From: an uncultured Clostridia bacterium
GTDB lineage: Bacteria > Bacillota > Clostridia > RUG12999
DNA: 8,084 nt
Assembly (NCBI GenBank): GCA_938005345.1
Contig: CALLNG010000076.1
Location: forward strand, 1-8,084
Direction of reading: 5' to 3'
A program made the translations under genes and the position numbers. Shown here one piece after another: positions 1-6,823 of the stretch. The notes beneath the pieces are model-generated. The model was not told where the DNA came from and did no database searches. It saw nothing but the letters and a program-made list of their open reading frames with translations. Within the stretch, counting starts at the first letter, position 1. Every line of letters begins with the position of its first letter.

Positions 1-1419
1 AAAGGCATCCAAAAAGGCGACAAGGTCATGCTGGTACTCAAACGCCACTATGAATGGTGGTTTTGCATGCTGGCCCTGCACAAATTGGGGGCAGTTTGTA
101 TCCCAGCAACCAATTTGCTGACCAAAAAAGATTATATCTACCGTTTCAATGCGGCAGATATTAAAATGGTAGTCTGTACATGCGATGGCGAGGTAACAGA
201 GCATGTGGACAGTGCGCTGGCGGAATCTCCATCGCTGCACACGCGCGTGGTAGTGCGCGAGCCACGGGAGGGCTGGGAATTTTTCGATGAAGGCGTCGCT
301 CAGGCCAGCGATGAATTTGAGCGTCCCACCGGCGAGGAAGCCGCCGGCGGACGCGATATGATGTTGCTGTATTTTACATCCGGCACATCTGGCCTGCCCA
401 AAATGGTGGCGCATGACTATACCTATCCGCTGGGCCATATCATCACGGCCCGCCACTGGCAAAACGTGGATCCGGAGGGCTGCCACCTCACTGTGGCGGA
501 CACAGGCTGGGGCAAAGCGGTATGGGGCAAGCTGTACGGACAATGGATGGCGGAAACCGCGATTTTTGTCTATGACTATGATAAATTCGTACCCGCTGAC
601 CTGCTGCACATCATTGAAAAATATAAGGTGACCACCTTCTGCGCGCCACCCACCATTTACCGCTTCTTTATCCAAGAGGATTTGAGCCGGTTTGACCTGT
701 CCTCGCTGAAATATGCAACCATCGCGGGGGAAGCGCTCAATCCGGAGGTGTTTGACCGGTTTAAGGAGGCGACCGGACTCAGCCTCATGGAGGGATTCGG
801 CCAGACAGAAACCACGGCAACGGTTTTGAACTTGGTCGGCACGACGCCCAAACCCGGTTCTATGGGAAAACCATCTCCGCTGTACCATGTGGAAATTGTG
901 GACGACGATATGAATCCCGTGGACAGCGGCGTTGTGGGAGAAATTGTACTACGCACAGACCAAAAGCAAATTGGGTTGTTTATGGAATACTACCGTGATG
1001 AAGAACGGACTCAATCCGTTTGGCATGATTACTATTACCACACCGGCGATTTGGCATGGAAAGATGAAGACGGCTATTTTTGGTATGTGGGACGCAAGGA
1101 CGATATTATCAAAAGCTCCGGCTACCGCATTGGGCCGTTTGAAGTGGAAAGCGTGCTGATGGAACACCCAGCTGTCGTGGAATGCGCTGTAACCGGTGTT
1201 CCCGACCCCATCCGCGGACAAGTTGTGAAAGCAACGATTGTACTTGCCGCCGGATATACGCCTTCTGATGAACTGAAAAAAGAAATTCAGAATTACGTCA
1301 AACAAAATACCGCACCATATAAATACCCCCGCGTTGTGGAATTTGTACCAGAGCTTCCCAAAACCATCAGCGGTAAAATTCGCCGCGTAGAAATCCGCGA
1401 CACGGACCGTAAAAAATAA
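1..1419 (+). CDS. Acyl-CoA synthetase (AMP-forming), medium-chain/benzoate-CoA ligase type, 5' end missing
   Basis: This is a member of the adenylate-forming (ANL) superfamily, which activates a carboxylic acid with ATP to an acyl-AMP and transfers it to CoA in the cytoplasm. The frame is open from base 1, so the start lies outside the window; 472 residues are present and roughly 80 N-terminal residues are probably missing compared with a usual length near 550. Numbering from the first codon, the ATP-binding loop YFTSGTSGLPK is at 124-134, the A5 motif GFGQTE at 265-270, YHTGDL at 346-351, the hinge GRKDDIIKSSGYRIG at 364-378, and PKTISGKIRR at 453-462 with the expected catalytic lysine K459. 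The stretch DTGWGKAVWGKLYGQW and the C-terminal APYKYPR are typical of medium-chain acyl-CoA synthetases (ACSM/MACS) and benzoate-CoA ligases rather than of classical Acs. The acyl substrate cannot be read from sequence. The gene ends at a strong terminator and faces the araC-type gene. Confidence 0.9.
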   Translation, partial: KGIQKGDKVMLVLKRHYEWWFCMLALHKLGAVCIPATNLLTKKDYIYRFNAADIKMVVCTCDGEVTEHVDSALAESPSLHTRVVVREPREGWEFFDEGVAQASDEFERPTGEEAAGGRDMMLLYFTSGTSGLPKMVAHDYTYPLGHIITARHWQNVDPEGCHLTVADTGWGKAVWGKLYGQWMAETAIFVYDYDKFVPADLLHIIEKYKVTTFCAPPTIYRFFIQEDLSRFDLSSLKYATIAGEALNPEVFDRFKEATGLSLMEGFGQTETTATVLNLVGTTPKPGSMGKPSPLYHVEIVDDDMNPVDSGVVGEIVLRTDQKQIGLFMEYYRDEERTQSVWHDYYYHTGDLAWKDEDGYFWYVGRKDDIIKSSGYRIGPFEVESVLMEHPAVVECAVTGVPDPIRGQVVKATIVLAAGYTPSDELKKEIQNYVKQNTAPYKYPRVVEFVPELPKTISGKIRRVEIRDTDRKK

Positions 1420-1423
1420 AATG

Positions 1424-1461
1424 AAACCGTCTGCGTTCTTTTTTGCGCAGGCGGTTTTTTT
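1424..1461. terminator. Rho-independent terminator after the acyl-CoA synthetase gene
   Basis: A 12-bp stem pairs 1424-1435 (AAACCGTCTGCG) with 1446-1457 (CGCAGGCGGTTT), with one G-U pair and a 10-base loop. The run of T continues to 1461. It begins five bases after the stop codon of the acyl-CoA synthetase. On the minus strand the hairpin is followed by a T-rich stretch (complement of the A-rich end of the gene), so it could also stop transcripts arriving from the converging araC-type gene, which has no good terminator of its own. Confidence 0.9.
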
Positions 1462-1463
1462 AG

Positions 1464-1597
1464 GTCTATAAGCCCTATTACAGGCTGGACTAACAGCCCT
1501 ATGGACAATCTACCAACCGTAAGTAATCTCAATCTACCGCTTCAGCGGTTGACTTATTCTTTGTTCCTTTTGCGGCCGGCTAGACCGCTTTTATTGT
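1464..1597. repeat. Structured intergenic element, possibly a dispersed repeat
   Basis: No gene fits here, but the stretch is dense in self-complementarity. GTCTATA (1464-1470) can pair with TATGGAC (1500-1506) using one wobble, enclosing short AGCC/GGCT stems. The octamer AGCCCTAT occurs twice and the 9-mer CAATCTACC twice (1506-1514 and 1530-1538). ACCGCT-TC-AGCGGT at 1536-1549 is a perfect 6-bp inverted repeat. A further 6-bp hairpin (1572-1588, GCGGCC/GACCGC with one wobble) is followed by TTTTATTGT. Read on the minus strand, 1580 down to 1529 gives the open tail PAAKGTKNKSTAEAVD and a stop, with an in-frame TAG just upstream and no start codon, so it is not a gene. I recall similar tails in short hypothetical proteins called in gut clostridial genomes, which would fit a widespread non-coding repeat, but this is memory and not a search. 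Confidence 0.45.
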
Positions 1598-1754
1598 AAC
1601 ATTGGAGATAACTTTTCATTATTCAATGGCAAAGTTCTATTTTAAATCACCTGCCTAGCTGCTGGCTCCCCCCATAAAAAATCAGTTGCATCCACACTTC
1701 AACAAATTCCTCCCATATAAGAACGCAATTGAAAGGCAAATGCAAACGCATACT
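1598..1754. other. Intergenic remainder without a recognisable feature
   Basis: This AT-rich stretch separates the structured element from the 3' end of the araC-type gene. I see no promoter-gene pair, tRNA or convincing terminator. The only small hairpin next to the araC-type stop codon is ATGC-AAAC-GCAT, which is too weak to terminate transcription. Confidence 0.5.
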
Positions 1755-2519
1755 TTATTCTTGATTTTGGTGGATATTCCAATATTGACTACGGAAAATC
1801 GTTGGCGTGGTTTTTTCCTGGTATTTAAAATATTTTTCTAAGGCTCGGGCATCTTCAAATCCACAGAGTCCGGCTATGGTTTTCAAGGGATAAGAAGTTG
1901 TGAGTAAAAGATTTTTAATATAATTCATTCTCATACGGTCAATGTAATGCTTCAGGCCCTCATGATACTGCATCCGGAAAATGCGGGATAAATAATCCTT
2001 TTGATACCCAAACTCCGCAGATACCTGTTCCAAGGTAATACGCCGATTGCTGTTCATCCGGATCCACTCGCACAGTTGTCCCATAAAAGGATAACTGAGA
2101 GGGTGCGCCTGCTGATACTGGACGGAAAGTTCAATAGCCAGCATAGAGAGCATTAAGTCTGAGGCGGCCGCTGGATAGGTTGGTGTGTTGGCATAGTGCA
2201 GCAACTGGCGCAGCATGCTCATAACGGGATAGGGATTGGAAAGAGAAAACATCTGAAATGAAAACGGCGGTTGTTCCTCAAAATGAACCCAATAAAATGA
2301 AGTTTTTTCCTGGCTTACCCGAAATCCCCGGTGAGGATGGTTTTTGCGCAGGTAAAGGATATCCCCACCGTGCAGAGTAAAACGGGTTGAATCTTCTTCT
2401 ATGAAAACAACGCCCTGCTCTGCAACGATCAGTTCGTTACTTGGAATACACCTATCCGGATGTATCCATGGACTCACGGAAATAAATTGACCCGAAGAAA
2501 TATGCCGTAAATACTCCAT
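1755..2519 (-). CDS. AraC-family transcriptional regulator with N-terminal cupin domain
   Basis: This is a 254-residue one-component regulator, expected to bind a small ligand and control nearby promoters. Residues about 20-80 look like an AraC-type cupin sensor (HPDRCIPSNEL, then the GGDILYLRKNHPHRG turn and FYWVHF). The C-terminal HTH_18 domain spans about 150-248: the first helix-turn-helix is near ITLEQVSAEFGYQKDYLSRIF (161-181), and the second near YPLKTIAGLCGFEDARALEKYF (210-231), ending in TPTIFRSQY, the equivalent of the family's TPxxYR motif. I place the start at the ATG at 2519 because AAGGGG lies six bases upstream; the in-frame GTG at 2537 would add six residues but overlaps that ribosome site. 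It is divergent from the GH127 gene, so it most likely senses an arabinose-type sugar and controls that gene. The ligand is inferred from this neighbour only. Confidence 0.9.
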   Translation of the reverse strand: MEYLRHISSGQFISVSPWIHPDRCIPSNELIVAEQGVVFIEEDSTRFTLHGGDILYLRKNHPHRGFRVSQEKTSFYWVHFEEQPPFSFQMFSLSNPYPVMSMLRQLLHYANTPTYPAAASDLMLSMLAIELSVQYQQAHPLSYPFMGQLCEWIRMNSNRRITLEQVSAEFGYQKDYLSRIFRMQYHEGLKHYIDRMRMNYIKNLLLTTSYPLKTIAGLCGFEDARALEKYFKYQEKTTPTIFRSQYWNIHQNQE

Positions 2520-2549
2520 AAGACACCCCTTTTCCACTATATTTTTTTC

Positions 2550-2578
2550 AGTTTACCGTACATTCTTCTTTTTGTCAA
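2550..2578 (-). promoter_or_regulatory. Sigma-A type promoter for the araC-type gene
   Basis: Reading the minus strand, a consensus -35 TTGACA (plus positions 2573-2578) and a -10 TAAACT (2550-2555) are separated by exactly 17 bases. The -10 lies about 30 bases before the ATG at 2519. The region between this promoter and the divergent one also holds several T-runs. Confidence 0.75.
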
Positions 2579-2613
2579 GTCGTTTTTTTGTACCTTTTTA
2601 CTGGTTTTTTTCG

Positions 2614-2642
2614 TTGATCTACCTTAAAATTTTTTATATACT
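2614..2642 (+). promoter_or_regulatory. Sigma-A type promoter for the GH127 gene
   Basis: TTGATC (2614-2619) and TATACT (2637-2642) are separated by 17 bases, and the -10 ends 25 bases before the GH127 start codon. The two divergent -35 boxes are only 35 bases apart, so an AraC-type protein bound between them could affect both promoters. I did not find a clear pair of direct repeats that would mark its operator. Confidence 0.75.
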
Positions 2643-2667
2643 ATAAAAAACAGATTGAGGTGATCTT

Positions 2668-4509
2668 ATGAATCCAGTAGATTTTACAAGTATCAATTTA
2701 GAAAACGGATTTTGGGCACGGCGCAAAAAACAAATCGGAGATGTCACCATTTATGCTGTTCAAAAACAGTTTCAGGATACAGGAAGATTCGAGGCATTCC
2801 AGTGCAAGAAGGGAAACCAAATGGTACACCCTTTTTGGGATTCCGATATTGCTAAGTGGATCGAGGCCGTGGCATATCTTTGCGCCCAGGGCCCATACCC
2901 ACATTTAGAACGTACAGTGGACGGTGTTATCAAACAGATTGAGCAGCACCGGTTGAAAACTGGATATTTTAACAGTTATTTTTTAAGCGTAAAACCGGAT
3001 GAAATTTGGAAAAACCGAAGCGACCATGAGCTCTACTGTGCCGGACATTTAATCGAAGCAGCTGTCGCCTATGCCCGCTGCACAGGTAAAAAGAAATTTT
3101 TACATCTCATGGAGGATTTTGCAGCTGAAATTGAACGTGTTTTTGTAGCAGAGAAAAGCGCTGGTTTCATCACGCCAGGACACGAAGAAATTGAATTGGC
3201 CTTGATGAAATTATACCAATATACGAAAAATACAAGGTATTTAAATCTTGCTCGTTTTTTTCTCGAACAACGTGGAAGACAACAGGAAGAATCGTACTTC
3301 TGGAGCAAGCCTTGCCATAACCAAAGCCACTTGCCTGTGCGAAAGCAAACGTCCGCACAGGGGCATGCAGTTCGGGCGGTATATTTGTACAGCGCCATGG
3401 CGGATTTGGCGCGCATTGATGAGGATACAGAACTGAAGGCAGCCTGCGAAGCTATATTTCTAGATATCGTACAAAAAAAGATGTATCTAACCGGCGGTAT
3501 CGGCTCTTCCTCCTGCGGAGAAGCATTTACAAAACCGTATGACCTGCCCAATCTGCGGGCCTATGCTGAAACCTGCGCCTCCATTGGCATGGTATATTTT
3601 GCGCAAAGAATGCTGCTTTTGGAACCAAACCGCATGTATTCCGACCTTGTGGAACGGGAAATCTACAACGGTATCCTTTCTGGCATATCCCTGGATGGAA
3701 CCGCATTTTTTTACGAAAATCCACTGGAGGTAGAACCCTATCTTGTGGATCGAGACGTATCCATACAAGAAAATGCTTCCGACCGGACGCGGTTCCCTGC
3801 TACCCAACGGAAAAAAGTATTCGACTGTTCCTGCTGCCCACCGAATCTTTGCCGGTTTATTGCTTCCATTGGCAGTCTTATGTTTACAGAGGAGGACGGC
3901 ACCGTATATCTTCATCAATATATGAACGCATCAGCTACAGTAGGTGGTGGCCAAATCACACTGAAAACGGATTATCCCTATAGCGGAAAAATGGTAATTA
4001 CAACGGATCAAATCAAAAACCTCGCGATTCGCATACCAGGGTGGTGCAATCGCTACACGATAGAAATAGATGGAATGGCGGTACATCCAGAAGAAGCCAA
4101 CGGTTATATTCTAGTATCTTTAGCTGAACGTGCCCAAGTGGTATTGGACTTAGAGATGAAACCTGTCGTTTTAGAAGCCGCCCCGTCCGTCATTGCTGAC
4201 AGCGGCAAGGCCGCTATTATGTGCGGGCCTATCGTATATTGTGCAGAAGGGGTAGATAATGGTGAAAATTTACATGATATCGCCATTGACCCTCAAAATC
4301 CTTTTCAAAAGGGGTATGATTCGAGCTTACATACAGTCGTTTTAAAGACTACCGGTTACATAAGAGACTGGGATGCAGGCCATGCGGATCTGTACCGCCC
4401 TGTAAAGGCTGAAAAAAAAGAGGTTCCCCTAACGTTAATTCCCTATTTTGCATTTGCAAACCGGGGAGAAACCGCTATGACCGTCTGGCTCAAACGACTT
4501 TACAAATAA
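2668..4509 (+). CDS. Glycoside hydrolase family 127, beta-L-arabinofuranosidase type
   Basis: The 613-residue protein belongs to the GH127 (former DUF1680) family, whose reference member is HypBA1 of Bifidobacterium longum, a retaining enzyme releasing L-arabinose from beta-L-arabinofuranosides. It has no signal peptide or membrane segment, so it should act in the cytoplasm on imported oligosaccharides. Visible family motifs are WDSDIAKWIEA (57-67), DHELYCAGH (119-127), QGHAVRA (231-237), GEAF with E285, AYAETCA with E301 and C303, the paired cysteines C389-C390 in CSCCPPN, and IRIPGWC in the C-terminal beta region. E285, E301 and C303 keep the spacing of HypBA1 E322 (proposed acid/base), E338 and C340; C389-C390 match the nucleophile and zinc-ligand pair C417-C418, so the zinc-cysteine active site appears intact. 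GAGGTGATC before the ATG is the ribosome site. It ends at a bidirectional terminator. Family members can have other substrates, so beta-L-arabinofuranoside is likely but not certain. Confidence 0.9.
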   Translation: MNPVDFTSINLENGFWARRKKQIGDVTIYAVQKQFQDTGRFEAFQCKKGNQMVHPFWDSDIAKWIEAVAYLCAQGPYPHLERTVDGVIKQIEQHRLKTGYFNSYFLSVKPDEIWKNRSDHELYCAGHLIEAAVAYARCTGKKKFLHLMEDFAAEIERVFVAEKSAGFITPGHEEIELALMKLYQYTKNTRYLNLARFFLEQRGRQQEESYFWSKPCHNQSHLPVRKQTSAQGHAVRAVYLYSAMADLARIDEDTELKAACEAIFLDIVQKKMYLTGGIGSSSCGEAFTKPYDLPNLRAYAETCASIGMVYFAQRMLLLEPNRMYSDLVEREIYNGILSGISLDGTAFFYENPLEVEPYLVDRDVSIQENASDRTRFPATQRKKVFDCSCCPPNLCRFIASIGSLMFTEEDGTVYLHQYMNASATVGGGQITLKTDYPYSGKMVITTDQIKNLAIRIPGWCNRYTIEIDGMAVHPEEANGYILVSLAERAQVVLDLEMKPVVLEAAPSVIADSGKAAIMCGPIVYCAEGVDNGENLHDIAIDPQNPFQKGYDSSLHTVVLKTTGYIRDWDAGHADLYRPVKAEKKEVPLTLIPYFAFANRGETAMTVWLKRLYK

Positions 4510-4511
4510 AA

Positions 4512-4552
4512 GAAAACCGCCTGCATTGATTTTGTGTAGGCGGTTTTCTTTT
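4512..4552. terminator. Bidirectional terminator between the GH127 and AEC genes
   Basis: A 15-bp stem with two wobble pairs joins 4512-4526 (GAAAACCGCCTGCAT) and 4534-4548 (GTGTAGGCGGTTTTC) around a 7-base loop. TTTT follows on the plus strand, and on the minus strand TTTTATTTG follows, so it can end both converging genes. It starts three bases after the GH127 stop codon. Its core closely matches the terminator at 1424-1461. Confidence 0.9.
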
Positions 4553-4566
4553 GTCCGGGCAGCGCG

Positions 4567-5505
4567 CTACGCGCCCAACGCAACGCGAATCAACGGCAAC
4601 AGCACTAGGCTAACCAAAGTGGAAACAGATACCATGACTGCCGGAAACTCACTGTCCGCCCCATATTCTTTGGCAATGATAGCCTGGTTGGTCATGACAG
4701 GCATAAACGCCTGCACTGTGAACACATTGCGCATGAGTTCCGGAAGCGAAGCGATCCGGAATAATATCACAGCAGCCAGCGGCCCCACCAAAAAGCGGCA
4801 GGCCAATCCCAGCACAATGTTTTTGCCAAAGTGCAGGTTGGACAGGCCGGTACTACACAGTACATAGCCGATAAAGAGCATGGACAGCGGCGTCGTCATC
4901 GCGCCAATGGATTCACAAGTATCCAACAAAAAGGAAGGAACTCGAATCCGTAGCAGCAAAAACAGCAATCCCGTGAGCAGCCCTAGCAGCGGCGGCGAAA
5001 ATATGCGAGCCAGCAGCGGTTTGCCGCCGCCCTGCCCTTTGCGTCCGCCGGAAATGGTATAAATGCCAAGCGTCCAAAACAGCAAAGTATTCGCCATGTA
5101 ATAATACAGCACATAGGGCACGCTCTGCTCACCGAACAGCGCCAGATTCACAGGCAGGCCCATGAAAATCGTGTTGTTCATCGCCGTCATCACCACCATG
5201 GATCCAGCGTACTGCGGCGGCACCTTCGCCAGCTTCACAATGAGTCTCCCCAGGCCGTACCCAATCAGTACGCTGACCAGGGGCAGGGCAATATACTTTG
5301 GGATTTGCCAGATTTCCGACGGGTCAAAGGATGTGGTGACGTTGTGTAGCATATAACACGGCAGCGTGACATTCACCACAACCCAGGAAATAAACTTGGA
5401 CACCCGCCCGTCAATCTTTTGGTATTTAGTGAGAAAAAAGCCCGTCAAAATCAATAGCACCATCACCAGTACCGCTTCAAACGCCCCGACAAATTCTTCC
5501 AACAT
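4567..5505 (-). CDS. AEC-family (auxin efflux carrier type) permease
   Basis: This 312-residue integral membrane protein belongs to the AEC family, which in bacteria includes malate permeases and other organic-anion carriers. About ten hydrophobic segments are visible, roughly at 8-27, 38-55, 70-90, 100-120, 128-150, 168-186, 200-220, 229-249, 258-276 and 287-309, with a glycine- and lysine-rich central loop near 152-163 that divides the two halves. The family signatures NNTIFMGLP (110-118) and PVMTNQAIIAKEYGAD (269-284) are present. It starts 18 bases after the tmcAL stop codon with a GGGGG ribosome site nine bases upstream, and no promoter is visible between them, so the two are probably cotranscribed. 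The substrate is unknown. A carboxylate would fit the acetate genes nearby, but that is inference. Confidence 0.88.
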   Translation of the reverse strand: MLEEFVGAFEAVLVMVLLILTGFFLTKYQKIDGRVSKFISWVVVNVTLPCYMLHNVTTSFDPSEIWQIPKYIALPLVSVLIGYGLGRLIVKLAKVPPQYAGSMVVMTAMNNTIFMGLPVNLALFGEQSVPYVLYYYMANTLLFWTLGIYTISGGRKGQGGGKPLLARIFSPPLLGLLTGLLFLLLRIRVPSFLLDTCESIGAMTTPLSMLFIGYVLCSTGLSNLHFGKNIVLGLACRFLVGPLAAVILFRIASLPELMRNVFTVQAFMPVMTNQAIIAKEYGADSEFPAVMVSVSTLVSLVLLPLIRVALGA

Positions 5506-5523
5506 CTTTTGTTTCCCCCGTTT

Positions 5524-6702
5524 CTAGTTCAGCACAACCGGGGAGGTGGTATAATCCTCTCCGCCTGCTATTGTTTTATCCGACACGCGCGCTAACGCCA
5601 AAAAATCCTGCGCCCGCGCGTCCATTTGCAGCTGCTCCCGCGCATAGCTATTCAAATGCTGCTGCGCGGCGCGCTTTACCACAATCGGCACCTGGGCCGT
5701 TTGTTTCATAGTCCGTAGCAGTGCCTTACCCGTCTGGTTAAACCCCAACACGCGGATGTATCCTGGCCCCCGGTATAAGGCTTCCTGCACCTGCGCAGCT
5801 GTGGTTCCCATCAGCACATGCACCAAGGTGCGGGTAATGCGGGTATAGGGATAGCGTTTGGTTTTGACGCGCTGAATCAACTCCTCCGCATTGCTACAGT
5901 CCCGTGCCGCCCACATAATGCGGTTTTCCAGCCCTTCGGACAGATAGGCACCATCCTCGTGTACACCATCGCGCCGCAAAAGGCCCAGCAGTACCCGGTC
6001 CAGCTGTCGCATATCCGACCAGTCACCCCGCTGTTTTGCCTGCATGAGCATGGCATAGGTTTGTGCTGGTACCTGGTCGGACTGCAGCGTTTCTTCCCGC
6101 AGCGCCCTGCGGATACCCGCTGCACTCATGAACCCCTGCACCCGCGTATCGTGGTGCCCCGCACCTGTTCGCGGTACAGTAAATGGCTGAATATGGCAAT
6201 GCAGTTTTTCCAGCGCCATCAGATAGGTGATACCCAGTAAATTGTTGGGGCTACCCGCGGCAGCGCCTGCAATGTGCGCTGCTGCCTGCGGATAGCTGCA
6301 CCCGGTTTTCATTCTCTCTTTCAAACTGCCAGGCGGCGCATCCAACAATGCCCGAGCCGCTTCCCGGAGTTGCTGGAGTTCGCCACATTCGCTGCCAAAT
6401 GCCAACAAGTCCACGCAGCCCATACGTTTCGCCAGCCAAACGCCGCCCAACGCAAAATATTCCGCTGGTGAGACGGCATACACGAACGGCAATTCCACCA
6501 CCAAATCCGCGCCGCCGCACAGCGCCAGCCGCGCACGCCGCCATTTGTCCAGCAACGCCACCTCGCCGCGCTGCATAAAACTGCCGCTCATGATGCATAC
6601 CACCGCCTGCGCCCCGCCTTGTTTGCGCGTCTGCTCCAACAGATAAGCATGGCCGATATGAAATGGATTATATTCTGCGATCACTGCTGCAACCCGCAAC
6701 AT
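5524..6702 (-). CDS. tmcAL: tRNA(Met) cytidine acetate ligase TmcAL (YlbM)
   Basis: TmcAL uses ATP to activate acetate as acetyl-AMP and transfers it to the wobble cytidine of elongator tRNA-Met, giving N4-acetylcytidine and more faithful AUG decoding; it acts in the cytoplasm. The 392-residue protein has the N-terminal nucleotidyltransferase fold with AEYNPFHIGH (9-18, HxGH nucleotide site), MSGSFMQRGEVALLDKWRRA (38-57), GADLVVELPFVYAVSPAEYFA (64-84) and FGSECGEL (102-109), followed by PNNLLGITYLMALE and RTGAGHHD, all characteristic of the family. It is slightly shorter than the roughly 415-residue Bacillus subtilis YlbM, mostly at the C terminus. The ATG at 6702 follows a strong GGGAGGGG ribosome site. 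It leads the two-gene unit with the AEC carrier and is divergent from pta. This gene is the most GC-rich stretch seen in the window (43 of 60 bases in 6481-6540). Confidence 0.93.
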   Translation of the reverse strand: MLRVAAVIAEYNPFHIGHAYLLEQTRKQGGAQAVVCIMSGSFMQRGEVALLDKWRRARLALCGGADLVVELPFVYAVSPAEYFALGGVWLAKRMGCVDLLAFGSECGELQQLREAARALLDAPPGSLKERMKTGCSYPQAAAHIAGAAAGSPNNLLGITYLMALEKLHCHIQPFTVPRTGAGHHDTRVQGFMSAAGIRRALREETLQSDQVPAQTYAMLMQAKQRGDWSDMRQLDRVLLGLLRRDGVHEDGAYLSEGLENRIMWAARDCSNAEELIQRVKTKRYPYTRITRTLVHVLMGTTAAQVQEALYRGPGYIRVLGFNQTGKALLRTMKQTAQVPIVVKRAAQQHLNSYAREQLQMDARAQDFLALARVSDKTIAGGEDYTTSPVVLN

Positions 6703-6718
6703 TACCCCTCCCCATTTT

Positions 6719-6732
6719 GCTATAACTATAGC
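6719..6732. promoter_or_regulatory. Inverted repeat in the tmcAL leader
   Basis: GCTATA-AC-TATAGC is a perfect 6-bp inverted repeat with a 2-base centre. It lies between the tmcAL promoter and its ribosome site. It may be a protein-binding site or chance in AT-rich DNA; no known operator is recognised. Confidence 0.3.
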
Positions 6733-6753
6733 TTTTTCACGCTATTTGCTTCT

Positions 6754-6782
6754 ATTGTATCATAAAGTGCAAAAAAAATCAA
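6754..6782 (-). promoter_or_regulatory. Promoter for tmcAL and the AEC gene
   Basis: On the minus strand, TTGATT (plus positions 6777-6782) and TACAAT (6754-6759) are separated by 17 bases, and TGA directly before TACAAT gives an extended -10. It leaves an untranslated leader of about 45 bases before the tmcAL start. Confidence 0.7.
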
Positions 6783-6811
6783 AAATAAGGTAAAATTTTT
6801 ACCAAAATCAT

Positions 6812-6823
6812 ATTGTATACAAT
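6812..6823. promoter_or_regulatory. Perfect 12-bp palindrome overlapping the pta -35 box
   Basis: ATTGTATACAAT is identical to its own reverse complement and covers the whole -35 hexamer of the pta promoter. A dimeric repressor bound here would block RNA polymerase. The GT...AC core resembles operators of GntR-family regulators, but no such regulator is in the window, so the binding protein is unknown. Confidence 0.45.

Noticed and set aside
949..1305. Minus-strand ORF of 118 codons inside the acyl-CoA synthetase gene
   Set aside because: It lies antisense to a gene with all expected motifs, has no ribosome site or promoter, and its translation shows no family motif.
1572..1597. Hairpin GCGGCC/GACCGC followed by TTTTATTGT as a second plus-strand terminator
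   Set aside because: The stem is only 6 bp with a wobble and the T-run is short; the preceding gene already ends at a strong terminator. It is described as part of the structured element instead.
1647..1751. Minus-strand 34-codon ORF in frame with and just after the araC-type stop codon, starting MRLHLPFNCVLIWEEF
   Set aside because: It has no ribosome site before its ATG, is very short and AT-rich, and resembles no protein I know. It is most likely chance, or part of decayed intergenic DNA.
2520..2537. GTG start at 2537 for the araC-type regulator
   Set aside because: The AAGGGG ribosome site lies inside that six-codon extension and is ideally placed for the ATG at 2519; no ribosome site precedes the GTG.
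5818..6240. Plus-strand ORF of 140 codons opposite tmcAL
   Set aside because: It is a shadow of the GC-rich tmcAL reading frame, without a ribosome site or recognisable domain.
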